Origin: Turritopsis dohrnii
Lineage: Eukaryota; Cnidaria; Hydrozoa; Anthoathecata; Oceaniidae
DNA: 64,000 bases
Direction of reading: 5' to 3'
Assembly (NCBI GenBank): GCA_027922465.2
Contig: BQMF02000217.1
Location: forward strand, 186,001-250,000
The notes beneath the pieces are model-generated. The model saw only the letters and a list, made by a program, of their open reading frames with translations. It made no database searches and was not told the origin of the DNA. Shown one piece after another: positions 24,737 to 34,785 of this stretch; position 1 is the first letter of the stretch; every line of letters begins with the position of its first letter. Made by a program: the position numbers and the translations under genes.

Positions 24737-27700
24737 ATGGCTGCTCGACCGGAATCGCTCTCAGGAAAAGATAAAGGGTAGGATGGAGGAGAAGCCTTTT
24801 GCTGTTATCCTATTTTATTTGTTTAAAATTATACTTTGGTTGATACTTATGCTTTTACAGTTGGGTCTATCAAGTTCCTGATTTATTTGCTCCACGTTCT
24901 GCATGCATGGGTGTGTTCTTGGTTTTTTGCTTTTGCATGATGGGGGCGGTCCTCTCTTCTCTTCGACAGTCAGGGACAACTGCAAATTAAGCTATATCGC
25001 CTATTTTAGCTAATAGCTTAATTAGGAGAATTTTGATAGTCAAATTAGGCTATATTCGCCTATTTAGGAGGTCCAATGTATTCTCGCTTCAATATCTCAA
25101 AAACTCCCTGTAGTCGCGTCGTCAATTTTTGCGGTACGTAAACTCGAAACATATTGCCTCTACTAGTGAAATATTGTTTTGTTTGCTTCGCGGAACATAA
25201 AGATATACTCCAAAACAACAAAAATTGCTTATTTAAGCTATATGGCTTAATTAAGCGAAATCCCCGCGAGTTGAGCAAATATATTGCGAAAACCTGAACA
25301 TACTGTAACCCCTAGCTTTATTAAGCTATAATGTCCTAATTAAGCGATCATATGACAGATAGGCTTATTTGATGTTAACCATTGGTTATATTTTTATACA
25401 TACAATAAACGTGCTATTTGCATCCAGTTTATATTCACGCATTCGCTTTATACGAAACGCAGAACACACGATGACTAGTTTAACAAACGAAGAAGTATTC
25501 AGATACAGGGATAACTATTTTGAATTTCGCGCTACTAGGGGATGGAGCGACACTACCTCAGTATTAGTTGCTTTCTGTGTTGTGAATGGGTACCATCACT
25601 TTAAAATAAGACCACTGATTAGCATGAACATGCCAATGAATGAAACTCGTACGTGAGCCAGAAAATCCATTCGATGTGAATGCGATCAAGGTGGTTGTGC
25701 CTGAACTACACGAATTGAAGCCGGAGACACAGTTGGAAGAGTACCCAAAATTTTGTCTGGGATATTTTCGAGATATTTAGATAGTGGACGTATCCGACAA
25801 ATTACGTGTTTCTACACCGGCTCAATTATCCATCAAAATCATCCCAGGCTGGGAAGAGGTCCTAAACTAGAGTGCGCGTATTGCTTTGAGATGGAGAACG
25901 ACGACACAAGGGATGAGATGATCCGAGCGATAGGAAATGTAACAAATGTTCAACATCCATTATGATTGTAAAAATACATTTTCATTTTGAAAAAATATAC
26001 TTTTATCTTTTTTTCGACTGAATGTTTTTTCTGGTTTGAGATAACTCCCTATAGACGAAATGTTTTGATCGCGTTCAAAAAATTTTTTTTCTATGGAAAT
26101 TTACAAAATGCGGACAGGATAACCAATCAAATTATGCGAGATTTGATGTTATGAAAAGAATAGGGCGACCGCATGTGTTATATTCAGCACACCCGGTTAT
26201 TGAAATAGTCCACCAATCAAAAAGTTGTTGTATTTAAGTTAAATTAACTTTCGTATGAGTTATACACATTCGCACGCTCTGTTAAGAAAAGCGTTGTATA
26301 TATGTGTCAAACCGTACAAATTCGGCATGTCCTGTAAACCCCCTCCGGCATAATCTCTTATAAAATATAAAAACTCCGTCTACCAAAGAAAGCATTGTGT
26401 AAGTGTCAAATCATTCAAAATCGGCAAGTCCTGTAAACCCCCATCGATAACAATCAATATATAATAATAAATAAGTGAACAACGCAAGGATTGCATTTCT
26501 CATCGAATTCTTCTTAAAGGTGAGTAGGAACAACGAATTAAGTTTTTCATTTTTTAGTAAATATTATTACACGAGTTACTCAACGATTTACACACAGTAA
26601 AAAATATTTTGTGTAATGGAATTTCACATTTACACTTTTCCATAATTTCTTTATATATTTACAGTAACAAAATAAAAAGACATGGCCGAAATTTACGACG
26701 AAAGCATGAAGGAAGTAAAATTAAAAGATTCCAACAAACGTAAAGCAGATTCGACGCCATCTTTCTTCTTTGATTTCGAGTTGTCGTTGATGCATAGATC
26801 AGCAAAAACAAGAAGTTTTGCGTTAATACGCATGCGCTGACATATCAAAACAAATTGAGGTATATTTCGCAAACCCGCGAGTATCATCCTGTCAAATTTA
26901 CATCATAGTTACGAAACTGGAACAGTTTACTAAGAGATCGAAAAAATCGACGCGACTTTGTTTTATACCGGCTCAAAATGAAAAAATAAGGACAATCGCC
27001 TAATTAGGAGAGAAAAATCGCCTATTTAAGCTATCACATCTTAATTAAGCGATATAGCTTAATTTGCAGTTGTCCCTGACTGTTCGAGTGACAAACTTGT
27101 ACCTAGATTGGGTGACCAACACCAAGTCGGGGGACATTGAAAAATTTGAAGATCGTGCGCAAGCAACTAAACCTTAGTGCATTTTTGTTTTCTGGTTGCA
27201 CGGAATTACTATCGCAATTCACCGAGCACAAAAAAATTTCGGCGCTATTTCCTTTTCGCACCCCCCTGCCATATTTTTTTACTAGTTGAAAAGGAAATAG
27301 CACCAAAATTTCACCGTTTTTGTGTCCAGAAAATTGTGATGGATAGTCACCCTTTCCAGGGCGGTTTCAGGGGTCTCTAATACCGTCATATCGTCACAAT
27401 TTTGGGTCAAATACCGTCATACCGTCTAAAAAGGGTGCCGAATACCGCTACCAGCTCTTTTATTGGGCCAATTATTCAAAAATACTATTTATTGGGACAG
27501 GTTCATACCTTATGTATTTTGATCCTGTTGCTCGAAGGGTTGCGCGAAACCACTTAATATTCCAATTAAAATATTAAAGAACAAAAGCCTGAAAACGTAG
27601 TTTTTCTTCGTTATACTGTGTTCTTCCAGATGTATACAAATAATTCTTGTTAATTCAATATCTACCATTAAATGGTTAAATGTGATACTTTATAATATAA

Positions 27701-30700
27701 GCTATGAAACTATTACTACAAACAAACATTAGCGATGCACACTGCAAAAAGACTATCGCCGTAAGATTTGATGATAGTTATTAATTTCCACTCAAATTTA
27801 ATCTGATTTTAAAAGCAGTTCCAGAAAAATAACCGTCTTCGTGTCTAATTACAGACAGCCTTTGTAATTACGGACATCAAAATGTAAACAAACATTCTTG
27901 TCATGAAAATAGACATGCATTCTTGCCAAGTTCACCACGTATAACTGAATAAAATGTTTTATGAAACAGAGCAATCCAATAGAGAGCAATTAGCACTAAC
28001 ACTTGAAGAATAATAGACCGTGAAAATCATAATGGCCTATATTTCAATACTCAGTAAAAAGTGTCCTCCCCCACTGTGATTGACGTACAAAAACTTTATT
28101 TATTTGACGTGTTTTATGATAATTAACTTTCTAAAAGCATGATCTAAAAACATTTTCATTCCTCAATTCATTTTTAAACATAAATTTTCGACCTGTCGAT
28201 ATTTCATGACGGAGGTGGTCATTATTATTTTTTATCCGTAAATATGGCTACCATAGTACACACGGAGCTCATAAAAATACGCATGATTCTCAAGAGGGCG
28301 TAGTGTATTTTAAATCTTTAAAGTTTAGAAAAATAAATTCTAAATGGCATATTGGTAATTTTCTCTAGCGTTCAAATAAATTTAATTATCTCTCTCTGAA
28401 GTTTGTTTTATTACAGTTTGGTTGACAGTACGTGATGTGCCGTGTTTTTAATTTACAGACGGTTGGAATTATGTTTTGATCATGTCCGTAATTACCAAGG
28501 CTGTCCGTAATTAGACACGAAGACGGAAAGTAGAAAACAGGAAAAGAAACCACGAATGTTAGCAAACAGCAATGTCATTCATCCAAAAAAACATGCTGTG
28601 ATTTGTCACCTGCTCAGGCTTTGTGCAAAATACTAGTAACCATTTTTTTTTTTTTTTTTTTTTACAAGCTAATATTTTTGACCCATGAGATGACTACCAC
28701 TTAGAGAAATACAAATTTTTCTTTCCAATCACAACAAAGTTCGAGAATGTTGGGTAATGACAGAAAACAGCTTCATGGCGGGTTTCGGATCAGTGCAACA
28801 GCATCAATGATGTAATCAGCTGTAACCTGATCGGGTGATGTTCGTCCGAACAAGTGACAGTTGCCCGTTTTGGCTAGTGTGCTGTACTGTCTCCTCTCCC
28901 TTCTTCCTTCGCCCTCCTTTGGCCTTCTATTAATTGCTTTATTCAGCTCCATTGACTTCTGTGGTGAAAACAAAACAGCTATTGCCTTGTTGATCATATC
29001 ACTATTACTGGTAGTCAACCATAGGACTTGCACAAAATGATGTTTCTTTGTTTTTTCATGTTTCACTTTTTGATTGAGGCAGCTTTTCAATAATAATGAG
29101 AGTCAGTGTTATAAAAGACAAGATAAAGTTAAGACAAATTGACTGCCAATTTTAGCCTTTCGCAATCATTAATTATTAATGGATTCTCACTAGTGAAAAT
29201 TTATCTCAATAGGCAACAAAAAATGAAATCTTTTTTTGTTTTGGAAAGTGGAGACTGTAACTTTAATTCGGGACAAATCAATGCTATTTTGGGACTTCGG
29301 GACAAGGTAACTGAATTCAGGACAGTTGGAATCTTATTGTAGTCCATATACCTGTAACATTTATTCTTGCATCAGATTTTTCTTAAATAGGCACTGCACT
29401 GAAAACTTGCAAATATAGTAACACTCAAGCACACAGAAGAATACATATGTGACGTTCCAGGGGATTTTGATAACAAACGATATTAACGTTAATATCGTTA
29501 TTATCGTTAATATCGTTAATGGAACTACAGAGTAACGTTATTATCGTTAATATCGCTAATATGGTAAGAGCACAGATTATCCTTACTATCGTCAAAAAGT
29601 TTTGTTCAAGACGTTTGTTTATACATTTCACATACGTGTGTCGTTTTATGAAGTTCTAAAATAACCGTGATTTAATATTATTTCGCCAAATAGCAATCAA
29701 TTCAAAACAAACTCGCTTGTTCATGACATGATAAACTCTGATTCATTCAATTATGACACGCGGACATATATTTTTCTAGAAATAACAAAGCACTTTTTTT
29801 TCATTTGTTATTCCTGTACCTTCAGCACAAATTTGAAAAGCCACTTTAAAATACCGTGTCATTCAATTTGGTAATGTATTATTTTGAAATGTACATTTGC
29901 AGGTAGCACGCGTTTGTGTATTAAATTGAACTTAATTAGCTGGTTCTTATATTCATTTGGAGATTAAAGATACAGAAGTAAGTTCGAAAGTAGGCACAAG
30001 TAGAAACCGTCTGCTATAATTCTTTTTTCTGAATTGTTCGATGGGTTGCCATTCTATAAGCTCTTGGGAAAAAAACTTTACATTATTAAAGACACGTTAC
30101 ATTAAAGTTTTTTTCAATAGCAAAACTTTTATTATTATTCTTTCGAAAGACATTTCACTTGCACTAGGTGAAGATGTACCCTTAATTAAATTGATCGCAA
30201 CGTTTTCAGTGATCATTATTGATTTTTGTCATTTCGTGGATAATGTTTTCAGGTTCAACATTGGGATGAAGAACGAATGTAGGAAGGGACGAATGAAAAC
30301 ATTTTAACGTCGGCTTGACGAGTTGCAAAAGTTCTCTTTTGAAATACTCACCTTCGTTTAAAAATAACATTACCTGTTTCCTTCAGTTTGTTGTGAAGTT
30401 TATATGAAAGGTTGTCTGAAAGTTGTGTTTACACAGGGCTCTAAAACTTTACTTGAGGGTAATTCTAAAATTGAATTTCTTACGCCGTAATCAAGCGAAA
30501 GAAAGATTAATACACACGAAATGGTTTCCTTGTCACAAATAAAATGATCACATGTTTAATATTAATGTTATTATCGTTAAATCAAAAATATAGTTATTTT
30601 CTTACTATAATTTCGTAATTATAGTATATATAATATATATAACGATAATAGCGATAATAACGATATTAACGATAATAACGATATTAACGATAATAGCGCT

Positions 30701-33700
30701 ATTAACTATAATAACGCAACGATAATTATTAGCGATAATATCGCTAATTCTATTGTTTTATTAACGATATTATCGTTAATAATTATCGTTAATATCGTTT
30801 GTTATCAAATTCCCCTGGAACGTCACGTATATTGCAGTTGTTCAAAATGTCTTAAAATTGTACATTATACAAAACATGACTTGTAAAATAACACGGCTTC
30901 TACTAATTTCCAAATAACTATATGTCCTAAAAAAGAAAGGCATTCAGTCTTGTCAATGAAAAAATTGCCAGGCGTGCGATTGATCGCAAAAGGTTTATTT
31001 CGTAGTTCAGGCGTACGACTCTCAGTCTTGTCATTATGAGGCGGGCGATGGCGCTAACGCGCTTTTAATGGCACACGTAGATACTCATATAAACTTGCTC
31101 ATCGTTTGTGCTCAATTGACAACAAATTAATAAGTATAATAAGTGATTATTTGTTGTTGCTAGGGAGAACGGCCACCGTTGCTAAGGCAATGTTGAAATT
31201 TCTCTCGTTATACGAATTCCTTTGTTCATCTAACGAAAGAATATGAAAACGAAAGTGGTACCAGTAGGACTCGTTTTCGTGTTATTCAATGAAATTAAAA
31301 AGCATCCAGCTTCCAGCTCCCTTTAAAATATAATTTATCTTGACTAACGACCGGTGTTCAATTGCAGTGAAAATGTTTCTGATTGGTCCACATTTCTGTA
31401 CTTGTCAGCAAATTTCGCCGTGAGTAGACTTGCTCGATATGAAGAAGTGAAGAAAATTTGAGTGTCGCGCTTTATGTGGACACCGTCTTGCGAACGGTTG
31501 CTACGTTGAGCAAAATAGAGTAAATTCTTCAATCTTCCTTTCTATTAAGGCCTTCCAAATAAATGCAGGATATTTACAAAACTGTTAAAAAGATATGAAA
31601 AGAATTTCATTCAATCCAAAAAATTAATTTTTGCGCGTGCAAGTTACATGATTAAGGCGTGCGATTTTATTATATAAATCACAAGTACGATTCAGGCGTG
31701 TGCCGGCACGTGCACATGCGATCGCACGCCATAAAATGACAAGACTGATTATTGATTGAAAATATTAAGCCGCTATTGCACTTTCATACCCCCTAATATT
31801 CTTCATGATTCTGATGCAGAGCACACTGATTATTGATATGTAAACCTTACCCTAACCCTAGCCTGTTCATTTGGATATCCGGGTTCAGGTGATCAAGGTA
31901 TCAGTCTTTGATGTTAGCCTGCTTTAATTTGAAATAATACCCATTGGCGTTTAGATCTTTTGCCTTCCTCACAATTAAGGATCGCTTACCTGACATATTG
32001 ACCAAAGTGATTGATGCTATCAGCCGTCTAGCCAGTACATATCACAGTGGGAATGAGAAGGTGAACTTTAGTTTCAGAGAATTGATTGTGCACTATACAA
32101 GTTTAACAGTAAATAATATTTAGATAATATTTAATATATTTAACATATTTAATATATATGCAGGAGAAAGCAGAAGATGCCAAAGAAATTGTGTCAAAGC
32201 TTGCCAGATTAAAAAATGAAATGCAAACTGATAAAGCCATCACAGTTCTCCGAGACGATTATCATGATGTTGATCTATGGAATACGTTTATTAACGAACT
32301 GCCTATACTTGTGGATGATAAAACTCAGCCTTCTTGGTACAGTGTTGCATGGTTGTCGTGCGAATGCTACTTATATCGAAGAATATTTGAGGCACTTCGA
32401 ATCAGGTATGTGAAGGCTTAATTGAATCTCAAAGACTAAAAATCTTCAAAATTTCACTTCATTTTTACTACATTGCTCATTTTGTTTATTTTTGTTTTTT
32501 ATATATCTACCAGTAACCACCACAAGTTGTTTGATCCTTTTTTCCAACAAAAGTTAAAATCATTCTCATCCTCGGAGAAACCCATGCAAACTTTAGCCAG
32601 CTACGTTATGAAGTTTTTTGATGGAAATTCTGCTGACAATGAAACTAGTGATCAAATACGATTAGATTTTGAAATGCTTTTGGAAGTAAGTAAATTGTGA
32701 TGTATATATAATAGATTTAGCCTTGAAACTTTCAGAACTTTTCAATCTGAAAATAACTACCTAAAATAGTTCTTATGTAAATCAATTGACCTGCAATTAG
32801 ACACTGTTAATACTTTTACTTAAGAATGCAAGAATTTTCATAAGTATAGGTCATTAGATTTACATAAGACCAGGCAAAAGTTCGACCGTATAAACTACAC
32901 CAAAGATTTCATTTCAGAAGATCTTTGTGGAGTTAAGTTCAATTAATTTAAATTACATTTTCTTCTTTCCCATAAGATAGATTCAGCCAGTCTGTACCAA
33001 TATACAAACTTATAAATAGATACTGTTCATGTAGACTTTTCAGTTTTCGTTTGTATTCTTTTCTTATGACTTTTTTAGTATTGCCTTTGGGGTAACAAAT
33101 GTGATCTGTCCATATCATCTGGTACCCAGGTTTCCAATCAATTGAAGGAAAGCAGCCAATTAAAAGCTCTCCTAGAGCACATCATCAGCAATCATACATC
33201 CGAAATATGGACTTACATTTCTAATCTCCGAAGTGGCGCTGATAAACCGAAAAAAAGGTTTGATTTTGTATTGGATAATGCTGGTTTTGAGTTGTTCACA
33301 GATCTTTGTTTGGCAGAATTCCTTCTGGATAAAGGCTTTTGTGATGTAGTGTACTTTCATGTAAAAAATATCCCATGGTTTGTGTCTGACACTTCCAAAT
33401 TTGACCTGGAGTGGACTGTTCAAGAATGTGTGAACTCCACCGATGCTGCGGTTCACCAGCTTGGAAATCGTTGGAAAAGTCGTTTAGACAACCAAACATT
33501 TGTTATAACACAAAACAGTTACTGGACATTACCATACGATTTTGCTGCTATGAAGAAAATCAACCCTGAACTCTATTCGTTTTTATCAAGCTCCAATCTT
33601 GTAATTTTCAAAGGTGACCTGAATTATAGGAAGTTAATCGGTGATAGGAAGTGGCCACACACAACCGGTTTTTCAGATGCTTTGTATGGTTTCTGTCCAG

Positions 33701-33843
33701 CCCCGCTCTGTTCATTGCGTACCCTTAAAGCTGATTTAGTGGTGGGACTTAAACCATGTCAGGATGACGAATTGGCGAAAAAGAATAAAAACTGGATGGT
33801 TTCTGGAGAATATGCTGTTATTCAATTTTGCAGGAAGTTATAG
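24737..33843 (+). CDS. ARMT1: Damage-control phosphatase ARMT1 (DUF89), complete, 5 exons
   Basis: Cytosolic metal-dependent phosphatase of the DUF89 family, acting on fructose-1-phosphate and related sugar phosphates; also reported as a protein-glutamate O-methyltransferase. Exons: 24737-24777, 31955-32060, 32164-32405, 32514-32685, 33079-33843. Total 1326 nt, 441 residues, the same length as human ARMT1. The 13-codon first exon is supported by MAARPESLSGKDK joining GSFAFLTIKDRLPDILTKV in frame, as in the family. Metal-site residues fall at Asp253-Asn254 (LDNAGFELFTDL) and Asp291 (PWFVSDTS), the positions known in the human enzyme. Further matches are LLIWGNKC-like CLWGNKCDLS, FKGDLNYRKLIGDRKW and PAPLCSLRTLKADL. 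Intron 1 is 7.2 kb and consists mostly of transposons. A poly(A) signal follows at 33946. Confidence 0.95.
25471..25965 (+). pseudogene. HIRAN-domain-like protein, broken by frameshifts
   Basis: Three overlapping frames together read like one protein. The first (from ATG 25471) gives GWSDTTSVLVAFCVVNGYHH up to 25656; the second (25646-25780) gives LVREPENPFDVNAIKVVVPE, the hallmark of HIRAN domains (compare REPNNPYDKNAIKV in HLTF); the third (25753-25965) gives the C-terminal RIRQITCFYTGS and GRGPKLECAYCFEME. HIRAN domains bind DNA 3' ends in HLTF. Uncharacterised proteins of this shape, as I recall, are numerous in cnidarian genomes. Two small indels disable this copy. Confidence 0.6.
26682..26840 (+). 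CDS. Small hypothetical ORF in the TIR element (52 codons)
   Basis: MAEIYDESMKEVKLKDSNKR starts 17 bp after a TTTACAG acceptor-like site (26658-26664); an AAAG|GTGAGT donor-like site lies at 26517-26526. The arrangement suggests a non-coding first exon, a ~145-bp intron and a coding exon that stops early. It may be the truncated first coding exon of an element gene. Function unknown. Confidence 0.3.
   Translation: MAEIYDESMKEVKLKDSNKRKADSTPSFFFDFELSLMHRSAKTRSFALIRMR
27088..27829. other. ARMT1 intron 1, unassigned
   Basis: Between two transposons. Contains a region of short direct repeats (ATACCGTCATA at about 27382-27425). No gene or element end recognised. Confidence 0.35.
27830..28527. 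repeat. MITE with ~45-bp terminal inverted repeats
   Basis: Left arm CCGTCTTCGTGTCTAATTAC AGACAGCC... and right arm are inverse copies over about 45 bp, each holding two TAATTACNGACA words. About 700 bp, no reading frame. In ARMT1 intron 1. Confidence 0.7.
28528..29448. other. ARMT1 intron 1, unassigned, with T21 run
   Basis: A run of 21 T lies at 28643-28663. A minus-strand open frame at 28773-29090 (basic, no recognised domain) is not supported as a gene. No element ends found. Confidence 0.35.
29449..30831. mobile_element. Foldback element with ATTATCGTTAATATCG arrays
   Basis: Inverted ends ATATGTGACGTTCCAGGGGA TTTTGATAACAAACG... and their mirror (CGTTTGTTATCAAATTCCCC TGGAACGTCAC). Just inside each end is a tandem array of alternating TTATCG and TTAATATCG units (29480-29580 and 30585-30800). 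The centre shares words with the element at 62127-63004: GCAGGTAGCACG, CTGGTTCTTAT and AGAAACCGTCTGCTAT in the same order. No intact coding region. In ARMT1 intron 1. Confidence 0.7.
31023..31747. mobile_element. Non-autonomous repeat element, copy B (both ends present)
   Basis: Starts CAGTCTTGTCATTATGAGG and ends CATAAAATGACAAGACTG, giving terminal inverted repeats of about 16-20 bp; 725 bp. Matches copy A (9813-10617) over most of its length. A separate partial end (CAGTCTTGTCAATG) lies immediately upstream at 30944. The last 200 bp of ARMT1 intron 1 follow. Confidence 0.65.
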
Positions 33844-33945
33844 CCTTGATACAAAGTAGGCTTTTTGACATTTGTTACTTTTAATGGTAGACACTAGGAA
33901 ATATTTACAAGTTGATCATTAGTTATATCCAATTTACTTCATAAT

Positions 33946-33951
33946 AATAAA
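33946..33951 (+). terminator. ARMT1 poly(A) signal
   Basis: Canonical AATAAA about 100 bp after the ARMT1 stop codon, in AT-rich sequence. The rest of 33844-34627 has no recognised gene. Confidence 0.55.
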
Positions 33952-34627
33952 TATTTATATATTTTTCAATATTTGATATTTGATAGATCAATTAACAAGC
34001 ATAGACTCTCGTTTAATTATTTCTAAAAATTTATAAACCTGGGTACTTATGTCTATTATGATGTAGTATTATAGTTGAAAGTTTTTATATTTTTTTAAAC
34101 TGTAACTGATATCCTTTACAGTCCTTTCGTTAACTTAAACAACGTTTGTGCAGGGCCTATTCTTATTCATACTTTGTTAGATTTCAGTCTGATTTTCATG
34201 CCTTTGTTTTATCTATTTTTTTTGAAAGTAAATTTTCACATTTATTTATTAAAAGAAGCATTATGGTGTTTTGTATTGTGTCACCTTTGCAATGATTCAT
34301 ATCTTTTGTGGTCTCTATTTTACAAACCACTTTTGCTGTCAGTTAGATTAGCATGTTCGATTAAGACTTCACTTCCATTCATTTCAATCCAATATAAAGC
34401 TGTTTTTACACTAGGTGGTTTCAGAAGGTCATTCCCTTCAGTTGTAGTTGCTCAAGCAGCGAAAAGAGTACGCAGTTTTACGTTTATCGAAACTGTGATG
34501 TTGGATTTTCTTTTGATTCGAACCTAAACCTTTCATAAAAAGCAAGCCAATCGAATTGCTGGAAAGCGTCGATTCCGGCGAAATAATTATCTTGTGGGAA
34601 AACTGTTTTAATCTGTCTTTTATCTCA

Positions 34628-34735
34628 GTGGGCAAATTTACAGAAAAACCATTGCGAAGGAGTGCATTTCCACAAAAATATACACACTATTTCAATAAAA
34701 ATGCTCTCCATGACAGTGACCTTTATGTTTGCCTG
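34628..34735. repeat. Dispersed ~105-bp repeat just upstream of the zinc-finger gene
   Basis: Copy of the repeat described at 812-1105 (CAGTGGGCAAATTT at one end, CACTATTTCAATAAAAATGC in the middle). It ends about 50 bp before the zinc-finger start codon, so it lies in that gene's promoter or 5' untranslated region. Confidence 0.6.
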
Positions 34736-34785
34736 ACCTTACTTTATTTCATATTTAGGTGATATAAATAATTCAGAACACGTGA

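Larger units (their letters stand above)
24967..27082 (+). mobile_element. 2.1-kb TIR element carrying a HIRAN-like ORF
   Basis: Perfect 34-bp terminal inverted repeats beginning CAGTCAGGGACAACTGC are flanked on both sides by TTCGA (24962-24966 and 27083-27087), a clean 5-bp target-site duplication. Sub-terminal sequence repeats the word TAGCTTAATTA and relatives at both ends (24990-25050, 25225-25365 and 26995-27060). Inside are a frameshifted HIRAN-like reading frame (25471-25965) and a small second reading frame (26682-26840) preceded by plausible splice signals. No transposase was recognised. Lies in ARMT1 intron 1. The 5-bp duplication fits few known superfamilies. Confidence 0.75.

Noticed and set aside
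28773..29090. 105-residue minus-strand open frame in ARMT1 intron 1
   Set aside because: No domain recognised and surrounded by repeats; basic low-complexity middle.
30041..30307. 88-residue open frame inside the foldback element
   Set aside because: Not preserved in the related copy at 62127-63004, so not under coding constraint.
34174..34527. 117-residue hydrophobic plus-strand open frame between ARMT1 and the zinc-finger gene
   Set aside because: T-rich sequence gives hydrophobic residues by composition; no domain, no splice support, overlaps repeat and flank.
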